A stretch of DNA of 64,000 nt from Achromobacter insolitus (GCF_002209555.1 NZ_NJIF01000003.1:1-64000), one strand, 5' to 3'; counted from the stretch's first letter, positions 27,065 through 36,131 are shown. The notes: generated by a model not told the origin, from the letters alone. Made by a program: numbers and translations.

Positions 27065-27093
27065 ATTATAACTGTATAAAAATACAGTGATCG
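27065..27093 (-). promoter_or_regulatory. LexA-controlled promoter of imuA-imuB-dnaE2
   Basis: Canonical LexA box CTGTATAAAAATACAG at 27072-27087 (CTG-N10-CAG with AT core). On the minus strand a perfect TATAAT -10 box occupies 27070-27065. The LexA box therefore fills the 17-base spacer between it and a weak -35 at 27093-27088, giving direct steric repression. Confidence 0.88.
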
Positions 27094-27148
27094 GGGCTCC
27101 GGGATAGCGGCGAGGACTGTCCGTCCAGACCCTTTTGCATCCGACCCC

Positions 27149-28333
27149 TCACGACATCAAACTGTGGTCGTCCCTATTTTTTCCCGCACCAGGGAATATT
27201 GCTTTGCGGGCTTCGAGCAGGCGCCGTGTGCTTTCCAGTTCTTTTTGCAGAAGTTCGGCATTTGGCAGCACCATACGGTAGTTAGCCGCCATCACCTTGG
27301 TCGGCAAGCCATCCAGCGCATATCGCGCCAGGGCATGCCCCTTGTCAGCGCACAGGATCAGACCAACAGGTGGATTTTCATCCGGGTACGCCCAGTGTTC
27401 CTTGGCATAGTTGCAGTACATGTGCATCTGACCGATGTCAGCATGAGACAGGCTGCCAAGCTTCAGGTCGACGATGACGAGACAGCGCAATTTGCGATGG
27501 AAGAACAACAAATCCACCCGATACCAAGTCTGGTCGATACGCAATCGGCGCTGCCGTCCCACGAAGGTAAATCCTTCCCCCAATTCGAGCAGGAAGTCTT
27601 CCAGTCGTTGGACCAAGGCCGCTTCCAGATCGGACTCCGAATACTCGTCCTTGAGGTCAAGGAACTCCAATACATATGGGTCTTTTATCGCGTCCTTTGG
27701 CGTGACGGCATCCTCGGCTTGGGACACAGCTCCTTTAACCAACATCGCCGACTTGTCCTTGGACAAGACCGTGCGCTCGTAGAACTGGCTCCCGATCTGT
27801 CGGTCGAGCTGACGCACGCTCCATCCACCGCGCAGCGCCTCGGCCTCATAGAATTGACGTGCGTCGACATCTTTTACCGACAGTAGTCGCACATAGGCCG
27901 ACCAAGGCAACACGAAACGTTGCGCCAGTTCATCGAGTTGCCATGGCCGCTTCAGGGCAAGGACGGGGCGCGCCTGTAACGACGCCGGCGAGGATTCGCC
28001 AGACAGTGTCTGGCGAATCGGCCAACCCAAGAAGAAGGACCGCATCTGCTGCAAGTTCTGGCGGCTGAACCCACGGCCAAACCGCTGGGTCAGGTCGCTT
28101 GCCAGCCGCTCGATCAGTTGGACCCCGTAGTCCGCACGCCGTTTGCCCCGTTGCTCGGCCTCTACGAGACGGCGTCCCACCTCCCAGTAACTGGCGGTCA
28201 TCAGTGCATTGACGCTGCGCGCCGCTGTTTGGCGCGCAGTGTCCAGAAGGTCCACGATGCCGCCATGGAGGCCGGCATACCCGGCGGGTAAGACGGTGGG
28301 CTTCTTCGCCGCCGAAAGCGACTTGTTTGCCAT
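27149..28333 (-). CDS. DUF1016/YhcG-family PDDEXK nuclease
   Basis: Protein of 394 residues. The start at 28333 is chosen for its GGAGGTAACC ribosome site; the 40 codons upstream are Arg/His/Pro-rich. Residues 30-190 form the DUF1016 N-terminal helical domain (SYWEVGRRLVEAEQRGKRRADYG). Residues 230-360 are the PDDEXK nuclease domain, with the catalytic core YRVDLLFFHRKLRCLVIVDLK holding the D and the DxK pair. Family members occur as lone genes and near restriction loci. Endonuclease or structure-specific activity is predicted, but the biological role is unsettled; a defence role is possible. No partner gene is visible. Confidence 0.85.
   Translation of the reverse strand: MANKSLSAAKKPTVLPAGYAGLHGGIVDLLDTARQTAARSVNALMTASYWEVGRRLVEAEQRGKRRADYGVQLIERLASDLTQRFGRGFSRQNLQQMRSFFLGWPIRQTLSGESSPASLQARPVLALKRPWQLDELAQRFVLPWSAYVRLLSVKDVDARQFYEAEALRGGWSVRQLDRQIGSQFYERTVLSKDKSAMLVKGAVSQAEDAVTPKDAIKDPYVLEFLDLKDEYSESDLEAALVQRLEDFLLELGEGFTFVGRQRRLRIDQTWYRVDLLFFHRKLRCLVIVDLKLGSLSHADIGQMHMYCNYAKEHWAYPDENPPVGLILCADKGHALARYALDGLPTKVMAANYRMVLPNAELLQKELESTRRLLEARKAIFPGAGKNRDDHSLMS
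27993..28019. repeat. 27-bp perfect palindrome inside the DUF1016 gene
   Basis: Thirteen-base arms GATTCGCCAGACA and TGTCTGGCGAATC around a single central base, lying within coding sequence (it encodes part of PIRQTLSGES). Such a long perfect inverted repeat is not expected by chance. It could form an mRNA hairpin, be a protein-binding site or be a small inserted repeat that kept the frame. Confidence 0.8.
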
Positions 28334-28477
28334 GCGGTTACCTCCACTGAGCGGGATGCGCCGGTGTCGGTGGCGTGGCGCCGGGTCATCTTCGGGATGA
28401 ACATAGCGCATGAACATCGCTACAGTCTTAGGGGACCGTGAACTTAATGTCACCTTTAAAGGGGAACGCCAGCACGC

Positions 28478-30013
28478 CTAAGCCCTGGAGCCTGTAGCAA
28501 CAGGCGGGGGCGTTTTCGCGTCGGCCCCGCGGCCCAATTCCAAACCGTAGAAACGCATGTCCTCGTACCGTATCCAGTGCGACTTGCGCACTAGCCTATG
28601 GCCGATCCACAAAGCCAGGAACAAAGGAATCGCCAGGTAGGTGGAAATCACGCCGATCCAGTCGATGCGGTCTTGCAGGAAAGCCTGGTAGTTCTGGCCC
28701 AACGTGACCAGCAGGCACAGCACGAAGGCGAGCAGCGGGCCGAAGGGAAACAGGCCGGCCTTATAGGGCAGGTCGGCGGTGTCGTAGCCGTGCTTCACAT
28801 AGCCCTGGCGGAAACGGTAATGGCTGACCGCGATGCTCAGCCACACGATGAATTCCGTCATGCCCGCGAAGTTCAACAACCAGATGTAGACGGCCTTGGG
28901 GCTGTACACCAGGCTGAACAGGCACAGACAGGCCAGCAACGCCGTGGCTATCAGCGCGTACAGCGGCACGCCCTGGCGGGTGACGCGCCGGAATACGGCG
29001 GGGGCCTGGCCTTCGGCCGCCATATTGAACAGCATCCGCGTGGCCGCATACATGCCGGAATTGCCAGCCGACAGCACCGAGGTCAGGATCACGGCGTTCA
29101 TGACGGTGGCCGCCGACAGCAGCCCTGCATGTTGGAACACCAGCGTGAAGGGGCTGACGGCGATGTCTTCCACCTCGTTGCGCAGCAGCTGCGGGTCGGT
29201 ATAGGGCAGCAGCAGGCCGATGATCAGGATGGCCAGCACGTAGAACAGCAGGATGCGCCAGAACACATGGTTGATCGCACGCGGAACGTTGCGGCGGGGA
29301 TTTTCGGATTCGCCGGCGGCGACCGCCACCAGTTCCGTGCCCTGGAACGAATAGGCCACCACCATCGCCACGCCCACCCAGGTGGCCGCGTTGCCTACGA
29401 AGGGGGCGTCGCCCACCGACCAGTTGGCCAGGCCCACCGTCGTGCCGCCATGGATGATGCCCGCCAGCATCGCCAGCCCGACCCCGATGAAGCACAGCAC
29501 GGCAACCACCTTGATGATGGCGAACCAGTATTCCGCCTCGCCGAAGCTGCGCGCCGAGAAGGCATTCAGGCCGAAGGTCAGGGCCAGGAAGGCCACGCTC
29601 CATATCCAGCCCGGCGTGTCGGGAAACCAGTACGCCATGACGAGCTGCGCGGCCACGACGTCCACGGCCACGACGGTGGCCCAGCTGACCCAGAAGTTCC
29701 AGCCCAGCGCGAAACCGAAGCCCCCGTCCACATAGCGCGAGGCATAGGTGCAGAAGGAACCCGAGACCGGCATGAAAGTGGCCAGTTCGCCCAGGCTGGT
29801 CATGATGAAGTAGACCATCAGTCCGATGGCCAGATAGACGAGCAGCGCGCCGCCCGGGCCTGCTTGCGCGATGGCGGCGCCGGAGGCGACGAACAGGCCG
29901 GTGCCGATGGCTCCGCCTAACGCTATCATCGTGAGGTGGCGCGCCTTGAGCACGCGATGCAGCTGGTTCTGGCTGGCAGGCGTGGCGCCAGATTCTGTCG
30001 TCGGAGTTTGCAT
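28478..30013 (-). CDS. Amino acid permease, LysP-like (APC superfamily)
   Basis: Inner-membrane amino acid/proton symporter of 511 residues with twelve predicted helices. The start is taken at 30013 because the 42 codons upstream are Pro/Arg-rich and unlike protein. RHLTMIALGGAIGTGLFVAS is the substrate-binding helix 1 signature. MTSLGELATFMPVSGSF, GFALGWNFWVSWA and WFPDTPGWIWS follow in the same order as in E. coli LysP, which makes lysine or another basic amino acid the best guess. No riboswitch is evident upstream. Convergent in neither direction with an operon partner, so probably monocistronic. Confidence 0.88.
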   Translation of the reverse strand: MQTPTTESGATPASQNQLHRVLKARHLTMIALGGAIGTGLFVASGAAIAQAGPGGALLVYLAIGLMVYFIMTSLGELATFMPVSGSFCTYASRYVDGGFGFALGWNFWVSWATVVAVDVVAAQLVMAYWFPDTPGWIWSVAFLALTFGLNAFSARSFGEAEYWFAIIKVVAVLCFIGVGLAMLAGIIHGGTTVGLANWSVGDAPFVGNAATWVGVAMVVAYSFQGTELVAVAAGESENPRRNVPRAINHVFWRILLFYVLAILIIGLLLPYTDPQLLRNEVEDIAVSPFTLVFQHAGLLSAATVMNAVILTSVLSAGNSGMYAATRMLFNMAAEGQAPAVFRRVTRQGVPLYALIATALLACLCLFSLVYSPKAVYIWLLNFAGMTEFIVWLSIAVSHYRFRQGYVKHGYDTADLPYKAGLFPFGPLLAFVLCLLVTLGQNYQAFLQDRIDWIGVISTYLAIPLFLALWIGHRLVRKSHWIRYEDMRFYGLELGRGADAKTPPPVATGSRA

Positions 30014-30158
30014 TGCTGGGGTAGGAGGTTGCCGGGGCGGCGGACAATCGGGCAGGGGCGGGCGGCCTGGCCGCCAAGCAACGCCGCGCAAGCCAGCCGG
30101 TCCGTGGCGGTGCGGCAAAGGTTGCTTCAAGGCGCGCATTTTACAATGCGGCTATTCC

Positions 30159-30177
30159 GGGGCCGTTCGGCGGCCCC
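30159..30177. other. Hairpin in leader of esterase gene
   Basis: Stem GGGGCCG/CGGCCCC with a TTCGG loop, 21 bases upstream of the esterase start at 30198. It might modulate translation of that gene or simply reflect GC richness. Confidence 0.3.
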
Positions 30178-30197
30178 AGCCAGCACGGAGCAGTTTC

Positions 30198-30902
30198 ATG
30201 GCGTCTTCCACTTCTATCGAATTCCTTCCCGATGCCGGCGTCGACGTGCGCCAGCTGTTCATCCTGCTGCATGGCGTGGGCGGCACGCCCGATGACATGG
30301 AGCCTTTGGCGCGGGCGGTGCGCGCGGCGTTTCCCAGCGCGGCAGTGCTCGTGCCCCAGGGTTTCGAAGCCTTCGACGGCGGTGGCGACGGCCGTCAGTG
30401 GTTCTCAGTGCGTGGCGTAACCGAGGAAAACCGTCCCGAGCGCGTGGCGCGGGCCCTTCCTCCCCTGGAAACCTATGTGCGCGAGGCCCAGGCCCGCTTT
30501 GGCCTGCTGCAATCGGACACGGCGCTGGCGGGCTTTTCGCAGGGCGCCATCATGGCGCTGGAACTGGTGCAGGCGCACGACGGCATGGCCGGGCGCGTCA
30601 TCGCGTTTTCGGGGCGCTATGCCCAGATGCCCAAGGCCGCGCCCCAGTACACCACGCTGCACCTGCTGCATGGCGCAGCCGACCCCATCATGAGCGTGGA
30701 CCATATCCAGGCCGCGCAGGCCCGCCTGACGGAACTGCATGGCGATTCGACCATCGACATCGCCAGCCACGTGGGGCATGCGCTGCATCCGGCGCTGATC
30801 GAGCGCGCCATCCTGCGCCTGCAGACTTGCGTGCCGCTGCGCAGCTGGGAAGCCGCGCTGGGCCTCAATCAAACGCCGCCGGACGGCAGCTCGGTGCATT
30901 GA
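30198..30902 (+). CDS. YpfH-like carboxylesterase/phospholipase (alpha/beta hydrolase)
   Basis: Cytoplasmic serine esterase of 234 residues related to YpfH and carboxylesterase 2. FILLHGVGGTPDDMEPL carries the oxyanion loop, AGFSQGAIMALEL the nucleophilic Ser, LLHGAADPIM the Asp and HVGHALHP the His. The start at ATG 30198 is where family homology begins; longer in-frame extensions are antisense to the permease gene. It ends one base before the convergent efflux outer-membrane gene. Confidence 0.88.
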   Translation: MASSTSIEFLPDAGVDVRQLFILLHGVGGTPDDMEPLARAVRAAFPSAAVLVPQGFEAFDGGGDGRQWFSVRGVTEENRPERVARALPPLETYVREAQARFGLLQSDTALAGFSQGAIMALELVQAHDGMAGRVIAFSGRYAQMPKAAPQYTTLHLLHGAADPIMSVDHIQAAQARLTELHGDSTIDIASHVGHALHPALIERAILRLQTCVPLRSWEAALGLNQTPPDGSSVH

Positions 30903-32324
30903 TCATTTTTCCCAGCCGCCGCCCAGCGCCAGGAACAGCGCGATCTGGTCGCTGCTGAGCTCGGCCTGCGACGCGGCCAGCGCGCTTTCATTGCTGGCCA
31001 GTGTGCGTTCGGCATCCAGCACGGTCAGGTAGTCGGTCTTGCCGTATTTGAACAGGCGGCTGGCTTGCGAGGCCGCCTCCGCGCTCTGGTCGCGCGCGGC
31101 GCGCAACGCGGCGTCGCGGTCCAGTTGGCGCGCGTAGACCACCAGGGCGCTTTCCGTTTCCCGCAGGGCATTCAGCACGGTGGCGTCAAAGCGCGCCGCC
31201 GCGGCCTTGGTGCTGGCCTGCGCTTCGGCGATGCGGGCCTGCGCCGCGCCGGTGTTGGGAATCGTCCAGGAAATCAGCGGCCCGACGCTCCAGCTGAACG
31301 TGCCGCGGTCGCCGAACATATTGGCCGGCCCCCCCGAAGCGGCCGACAAACCCAGCGAGATCTTCGGATACAGGTCCGCCGTGGCTACGCCGATGCGGGC
31401 GGTGGCCGCGGCCAGCGTGCGCTCGGCCTGGCGGATGTCCGGACGGCGGCGCAGCAATTCGGCGCCGTCGCCCACCGGGATGGTTTCCGTCAGGCGCGGC
31501 GCCTGGGCGCATTGCAGCAGCGAGGACGGAATTTCGCCGGGCGTCTGGCCGGTCAGCGCCGCCAGGCGGTACAGCGCAGTGCGCTGCTGGGCCTGGAAGG
31601 GCGGCAGGTTGGCCTGCAATTGTTCAAGCTGGCTGCGGGCGCGGGTCACGTCCAGCGTGGTGCCCCGGCCGGCACGTTGCAGCCGGTCCACTGCGTCCAG
31701 GGACTCCTTCTGCACCTGCACCGAATGCTGGGCGGAGGCCAGCTGCATGCCGGCCGCGCACATATTGGCGTAGGCCCGGGCGGTCTCGGCGGCCACCGTG
31801 ACGCGGGTGGCGTCGTAGGCGGCCTGCGCGGCCTGCTCGTCGCCGCTTGCCGCTTCCACGGCGCGGCGGATCTGGCCGAACAGGTCCAGCTGGTACGAGA
31901 CGCTGGCGCCCATGGAATAGGACCAGCGGTTGGGCGGATCGATGCCGGGCTGCAATTCCTGCAGGCCGGACACATGGCCGAAGCTGGGCGAGGCGTTGAC
32001 GCCCAGGGAGGGCTGCTGCTGCGCCTGCGCTTCGCGCACGGCGGCCTGCGCCCGTTCCAGGTTGGCGCTGGCCACGCGCAGGTCGGTGTTGGCGGCCAGG
32101 GCCTTTTCCACCAGGCCATCCAGCACGGGATCGTCATACAGGCGCCACCAGTGGCCAGGCACCGCATCCTGCCGGAACGCGGCCTCGCGTGCTTGCGCGA
32201 ACGGCGCCTGCGCGCTCTGCCGCTCGGCCACCGACCCTGCGGGCACCTGATAATCAGGGCCCACGGTGGTGCATCCGGCTAGCGTCAGGGCCAGCATCAG
32301 CGGCAGGAGGTGTCTGGTGTTCAT
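30903..32324 (-). CDS. Efflux outer-membrane factor (OprM/NodT family lipoprotein)
   Basis: TolC-like channel of 473 residues, last gene of the aromatic-acid efflux operon. The start at 32324 gives a lipoprotein signal with lipobox LAGC, followed by the family's VGPDYQVP. Two repeated halves, each with long helices rich in Ala/Gln, are visible (for example NLERAQAAVREAQAQQQPSLG and RLFKYGKTDYLTVLDAERTL in part). It forms the outer-membrane exit for the HlyD/FUSC pump encoded upstream. Sixty-one bases separate it from the adaptor gene. Confidence 0.92.
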   Translation of the reverse strand: MNTRHLLPLMLALTLAGCTTVGPDYQVPAGSVAERQSAQAPFAQAREAAFRQDAVPGHWWRLYDDPVLDGLVEKALAANTDLRVASANLERAQAAVREAQAQQQPSLGVNASPSFGHVSGLQELQPGIDPPNRWSYSMGASVSYQLDLFGQIRRAVEAASGDEQAAQAAYDATRVTVAAETARAYANMCAAGMQLASAQHSVQVQKESLDAVDRLQRAGRGTTLDVTRARSQLEQLQANLPPFQAQQRTALYRLAALTGQTPGEIPSSLLQCAQAPRLTETIPVGDGAELLRRRPDIRQAERTLAAATARIGVATADLYPKISLGLSAASGGPANMFGDRGTFSWSVGPLISWTIPNTGAAQARIAEAQASTKAAAARFDATVLNALRETESALVVYARQLDRDAALRAARDQSAEAASQASRLFKYGKTDYLTVLDAERTLASNESALAASQAELSSDQIALFLALGGGWEK

Positions 32325-32385
32325 GGCAATTACGGCTGTGCGTCGATAAGAAGTAAATGATTGGAAAGAGGAATTGGGCGTTCGG

Positions 32386-33312
32386 TCAGGATGGCTGGCG
32401 CGCGTTGGCCGGCGTATTGGCGGCCGCGGGGCCCGGATCGGCATCCACCGACACCGTGGCGGTCTGGCCGGCGACCAGGCGCACGCCTTGCGGCACCTCG
32501 TCGATCTTCACGCGCACCGGAATGCGTTGCGCCAGACGGACCCAGTTGAACGTGGGATTCACATTGGGCAGCAGGTTGGCGCCGGTGCTGCGGTCGCGGT
32601 CGGCGATGCCCATGGCAATGCTCTCCACATGGCCGCGGATATGGTGCGAGTCGCCCATCAGCGTCACCGTGACGGGGTCGCCCTCATGGATGCCAGGCAG
32701 CTTGGTTTCCTCGAAATAGCCTTCGACGTAGAAGGAGGCGGAATCCACCAGCGCCATGACGCCGCGGCCGGCGGTGGCGTAGGAGCCGGCGCGCAGGTCC
32801 AGATTGGTGACGCGGCCGTCGTTGACCGCCAACACCCGGCTGCGTTCCAGGTTCAGGCGCGCGGTATCGAGCTGCACTTCGGCCTGGGCCAGCGCGGCTT
32901 CGGTCTGCTGCAGCTTGGTCTGGCTTTGTTCCAGCGCCTCGGCGGCCACCAACTGGCCCAGCGAACGGTTGCGCTTGGCATCGCGCACCGCCTGGTCGCG
33001 CGCCACTTGTGCGGATCGCACCGAGGCTTGTGCCTGGTCGTAGACCAGCTGGAAGCGCGCCCGGTCGATTTCAAACAGCAAGTCGCCGGCCTTCACGTCC
33101 TGGTTGTCGTGCACCGGCACACTGGTCACCAGGCCGGAGACATCCGGGGCGACCTGCACCACGTAGGCCTTGACGCGGCCATCGCGGGTCCAGGGTTCGA
33201 CTTCATAGTGCACCCAGAGCTGCCAGCCGGCGTAGGCGGCCGCGGCGACGACGACGGCGGTCACCGCGAACTTGCCGATGGCTGCGGGGCGCAGGGCATT
33301 GGGGAGTTTCAT
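32386..33312 (-). CDS. HlyD-family membrane-fusion adaptor, AaeA-like
   Basis: Periplasmic adaptor of 308 residues anchored by one N-terminal helix (about 12-32). A barrel-sandwich half-motif VEPWTRDGRVKAYVVQVAPD, a coiled coil from about 90 to 160 and the second lipoyl half LAVNDGRVTNLDLRAGSYA follow, then a beta-barrel domain (VEGYFEETKLPGIHEGD). It starts two bases after the DUF1656 stop. AaeA pairs with AaeB to expel hydroxybenzoic-type acids, and the same partners are present here. Confidence 0.9.
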   Translation of the reverse strand: MKLPNALRPAAIGKFAVTAVVVAAAAYAGWQLWVHYEVEPWTRDGRVKAYVVQVAPDVSGLVTSVPVHDNQDVKAGDLLFEIDRARFQLVYDQAQASVRSAQVARDQAVRDAKRNRSLGQLVAAEALEQSQTKLQQTEAALAQAEVQLDTARLNLERSRVLAVNDGRVTNLDLRAGSYATAGRGVMALVDSASFYVEGYFEETKLPGIHEGDPVTVTLMGDSHHIRGHVESIAMGIADRDRSTGANLLPNVNPTFNWVRLAQRIPVRVKIDEVPQGVRLVAGQTATVSVDADPGPAAANTPANARQPS

Positions 33313-33314
33313 GC

Positions 33315-33527
33315 TTATCTCTGGAGAAAATAGGGGGAAATGAGGGATACGCCGTACAGCAGCACCACGAACAGCGCCAGGTCGAATAGCGCGGGGTGCC
33401 ACACCAGGCGGTACAGCCCGACGCGGGCCAGCACGCGGCGCACTGCCCAGGCCACGCCCAGGGTGACCACGCCCAGCACCAGCAGCCAGGGGAAGTAGAC
33501 GCCGTAGAGATTGAATTCGCCGATCAT
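33315..33527 (-). CDS. DUF1656 small membrane protein, AaeX-like
   Basis: Seventy-residue inner-membrane protein with two hydrophobic helices (residues 12-32 and 46-63). The beginning MIGEFNLYGVYFPWLLV is typical of DUF1656/AaeX, always found between FUSC and HlyD pump genes. The start codon overlaps the stop of the FUSC gene (ATGA). Function is unknown; probably an assembly or stability factor for the pump. Confidence 0.9.
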   Translation of the reverse strand: MIGEFNLYGVYFPWLLVLGVVTLGVAWAVRRVLARVGLYRLVWHPALFDLALFVVLLYGVSLISPYFLQR

Positions 33528-35569
33528 GATGCTTCTCGGGTGGGGTGGGCGGGTTGGTAGTCGGGCGCGTCGGGGAAGAAGGCGCGGCGTATGCCCACCA
33601 GGGCGACCACCGCCCGGTCGCGGGCAGCGGCGCCCGGGGGTGTCGACGCCACGCTGGCAAGCGCGCGGTCTATCTGGGCCAGGAACTCGGGGGGTTTCTC
33701 GCCGGCCTGCCAGGCCGAGCGGGCGCGGAAGAAACTGGCCAACCCATCCAGCACGGGCTGGATGGCGGGCTCCGCCATGGGCAAGTGGCGCCGCGCGCGC
33801 TGCAGTTCGGTGATGTCGCGGCCCACGCGCAGGTCTTTCAGCGCGTCGACGGCGACCACGTCGTCGGGACGTTGGGCCAGGGCCAGGCGCGGCTGCAGCA
33901 GGCCAATGCGGTCCAGCATGCGGGCGGCGTAAGTATGGCGAGACGGCGCGCGCGGCGAACTGGCCAGCGTGGCCAGTTCCTTCCAGTTGGCGGCCTGGAT
34001 GCGGCGCGCGCTCCAATCGGCGCTGACGGTGCGGAAGATGGCGGCGATGATGGCCGCCGTGGCCACGCCCATGCACTGCGCGACCTGCGTGTCGATGAAG
34101 GACACGATGTCGGCGGTGTTGGTGTCCTGCAGCGCCATGGTGCCCAGAAAGCCGAACAGCATCGCCATGGCCTTGCCGGCCGTGGCGGGCCGGGCGATGA
34201 AAATACCCAGCACGAAGGCCGTGGGCAGCATGGCCAGGGCCAGCATCTCGAACGAATGCAGGGCAGGCATGATGCCCAGCAGATACAGCGCCGACAGCGG
34301 AATCGAATACACCGTGTAGGTCAGGAACTGCATGATGCCGGGGACGGGATTGTCCTGCGAGGCAAAAAAGCAGCTGAAGATGGCGGCCATGAGCGCGGCG
34401 GTGGCGCCGTTGCTCCAGGCCGTGCCGATCCAGAACGCGCAGCACACCGAAATGGCCACGCCGGCAGCCAGGGCCGACAGCAGCGCCATACCCCGATCGC
34501 GATGCAGCACCGCGTTGGGGGCACGGTTGGAACGGGGCGAGCGCAGGGGCGCGCCCGCCAGGCCCGCGCGGATTTCGCGGCGCAGCGCCAGGCATTCGTC
34601 ATACGTGTCGATGAGCTCGCGCAAGCGCGTCATCAGGCTGGCCAGCAGCACGTCGCGCCAGGCCGAGCGGCTGTCGATCGCCGGCGTCAGCCGGGTCGCC
34701 GCGGCGCGCAGGCGTACCGCGGTCTCGTGCGTGGCCTGGGCGCCCGCGTTGATCCATTCGGAAATATCGGCCAGCAAAGCCGTAACCGGCTCGGGCAGCG
34801 GTTGGCCGTCGGCCTGCAAGGCGCGCATGCGGTCTTCCACGGCGGACACGGTGGGTGTCAGCGCCGCGATCTGGTCCTGCATGGCGCGCACCGCGCCCGA
34901 GGTCCAGCGCAGGTTGCTGGTGTCGAAGGGCACGTGGGTGGACATCAGGCGCAACTGAGTGATGTCGTTGGCCAGCACCCGGCGGTCCCGGTCTTTCTGC
35001 TCTGTGGTCTTGCCGCTGAGGGTGTCGTGCATCCAGTTGCGGGCGTCGCGCACGGCCTTGTCCAGCATCAGGGTCAGGGCCGGGGCAAGCCCGCGCGGCA
35101 GCACGATGCTGTGGATCAGGGTGGCGCAGACGATGCCCAGGGTGATTTCCTCGACGCGCGCAAGCGCGGTGTCGAACACCTGGGAAGGGGCCGTCACGCT
35201 GGGGAATCCGATCATTGCGGCGGTGTAGCCGGCCAGCATGAACAGGTACGAGCGCGGAGTGCGGTCCAGCACCGACATATAGAGGCACGCGCCCACCCAC
35301 AGCACCATGGCGGCGGTCATTACGACCGGGGAGTTGGACAGCCGCGGCACCAGGTAAACGGTGGCGGCCGACCCGAAGAACGTGCCTGCCAGGCGGTACA
35401 ACGCCTTGGAACGCACCGCGCCCGACCAGGGCTGGGCCACCACGTAAGCCGTGGTCATGGCCCAGAACGGGCGCGGCAAGCCCATGCTGTAGGCCAGGTA
35501 AAGCGCCATGATCGCGCTCAGATAGCTCTTGAGCGAGAAGACGGTTTCGCGGACGTTGGGGAGTTTCAC
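33524..35569 (-). CDS. FUSC-family inner-membrane efflux protein, AaeB-like
   Basis: Inner-membrane pump subunit of 681 residues with two sets of hydrophobic helices (about 12-165 and 360-500) and two cytoplasmic domains. The start LKSYLSAIMALYLAYSMGLP and RPFWAMTTAYVVAQPWSG are typical of the AaeB branch of FUSC proteins. Known relatives export aromatic carboxylic acids and fusaric acid. ATGA overlaps on both sides (with the MarR gene and DUF1656) show one operon of five genes. Confidence 0.92.
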   Translation of the reverse strand: MKLPNVRETVFSLKSYLSAIMALYLAYSMGLPRPFWAMTTAYVVAQPWSGAVRSKALYRLAGTFFGSAATVYLVPRLSNSPVVMTAAMVLWVGACLYMSVLDRTPRSYLFMLAGYTAAMIGFPSVTAPSQVFDTALARVEEITLGIVCATLIHSIVLPRGLAPALTLMLDKAVRDARNWMHDTLSGKTTEQKDRDRRVLANDITQLRLMSTHVPFDTSNLRWTSGAVRAMQDQIAALTPTVSAVEDRMRALQADGQPLPEPVTALLADISEWINAGAQATHETAVRLRAAATRLTPAIDSRSAWRDVLLASLMTRLRELIDTYDECLALRREIRAGLAGAPLRSPRSNRAPNAVLHRDRGMALLSALAAGVAISVCCAFWIGTAWSNGATAALMAAIFSCFFASQDNPVPGIMQFLTYTVYSIPLSALYLLGIMPALHSFEMLALAMLPTAFVLGIFIARPATAGKAMAMLFGFLGTMALQDTNTADIVSFIDTQVAQCMGVATAAIIAAIFRTVSADWSARRIQAANWKELATLASSPRAPSRHTYAARMLDRIGLLQPRLALAQRPDDVVAVDALKDLRVGRDITELQRARRHLPMAEPAIQPVLDGLASFFRARSAWQAGEKPPEFLAQIDRALASVASTPPGAAARDRAVVALVGIRRAFFPDAPDYQPAHPTREAS

Positions 35570-36042
35570 GCTTGTTCGTCCTGTGGCTGTGTGCCCGCGC
35601 CGCCGCGGCCCAGGGTCACTTTCAGGCAGTCGAAGACCCGCAGGCAGGCTTCCAGGTCCGCTTCGCTTACGTCCCGGAACAGGCGGCGGCGCAGATCGAC
35701 CAGCACGTCTTCGACCTTGGCGCGCAAGGCGTGGCCGGAGTCGGTCAGGTGCAGGGTCTTGGCGCGGCGGTCATGCGCATCTTCGCGGCGTTCCATCAGG
35801 CCGGCGGCGACCAGCTGGTCCAGCACCCGCACCAGCGAGGGGCCTTCCACACCCAGCGCCTCGGCCAGCGCGCCCTGGCGCACGCCGTCTCCCAGCCGGC
35901 CGGCCAGGATGACGGGCCAGGCGGTGGCCTGGGACAGGCCGTAGTCGGCCAGGGCCTTGTCGGCGGCGCCGCGGTAGGCGCGCGACAGCACCATCAGTGC
36001 GGAGGTAGTGGCCATGAGCTGGGAGTCGGTGGGCGTGTTCAT
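35566..36042 (-). CDS. MarR-family repressor of the efflux operon
   Basis: Winged-helix regulator of 158 residues. DNA-binding part: LAEALGVEGPSLVRVLDQLVAAGLMERREDAHDRRAKTLHL in pieces, with the wing DAHDRRAK. MarR proteins that control FUSC pumps usually release DNA on binding the aromatic acid exported. First gene of the operon; its stop overlaps the FUSC start. A palindrome lies 21 bases upstream of its own start, suggesting autoregulation. Confidence 0.9.
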   Translation of the reverse strand: MNTPTDSQLMATTSALMVLSRAYRGAADKALADYGLSQATAWPVILAGRLGDGVRQGALAEALGVEGPSLVRVLDQLVAAGLMERREDAHDRRAKTLHLTDSGHALRAKVEDVLVDLRRRLFRDVSEADLEACLRVFDCLKVTLGRGGAGTQPQDEQA

Positions 36043-36062
36043 GGAATAGATTGTATCCTATC

Positions 36063-36078
36063 TATTAGCTTACTAATA
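36063..36078. promoter_or_regulatory. Probable MarR operator
   Basis: Perfect inverted repeat TATTAG-CTTA-CTAATA in an AT-rich stretch just upstream of the marR start at 36042. Its place, length and symmetry fit a MarR dimer site covering the operon promoter. Confidence 0.6.
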
Positions 36079-36131
36079 ATTGAAAATGGCGATTATCTCC
36101 ATGGATTTTCTCAATCGGGAAAATAGGGGCG

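Noticed and set aside
29871-30197. Longer start for the YpfH-like esterase
   Set aside because: The added 109 codons are antisense to the permease gene and resemble no esterase N-terminus.
33313-33660. 116-codon N-terminal extension of the AaeA-like adaptor
   Set aside because: It overlaps the DUF1656 gene in another frame and is Arg/Pro-rich; homology begins at 33312.
33545-35944. 799-codon open frame on the plus strand over the FUSC gene
   Set aside because: Gly/Gln/Arg/His-rich antisense frame of the AaeB-like gene, which has clear family motifs and ATGA couplings.
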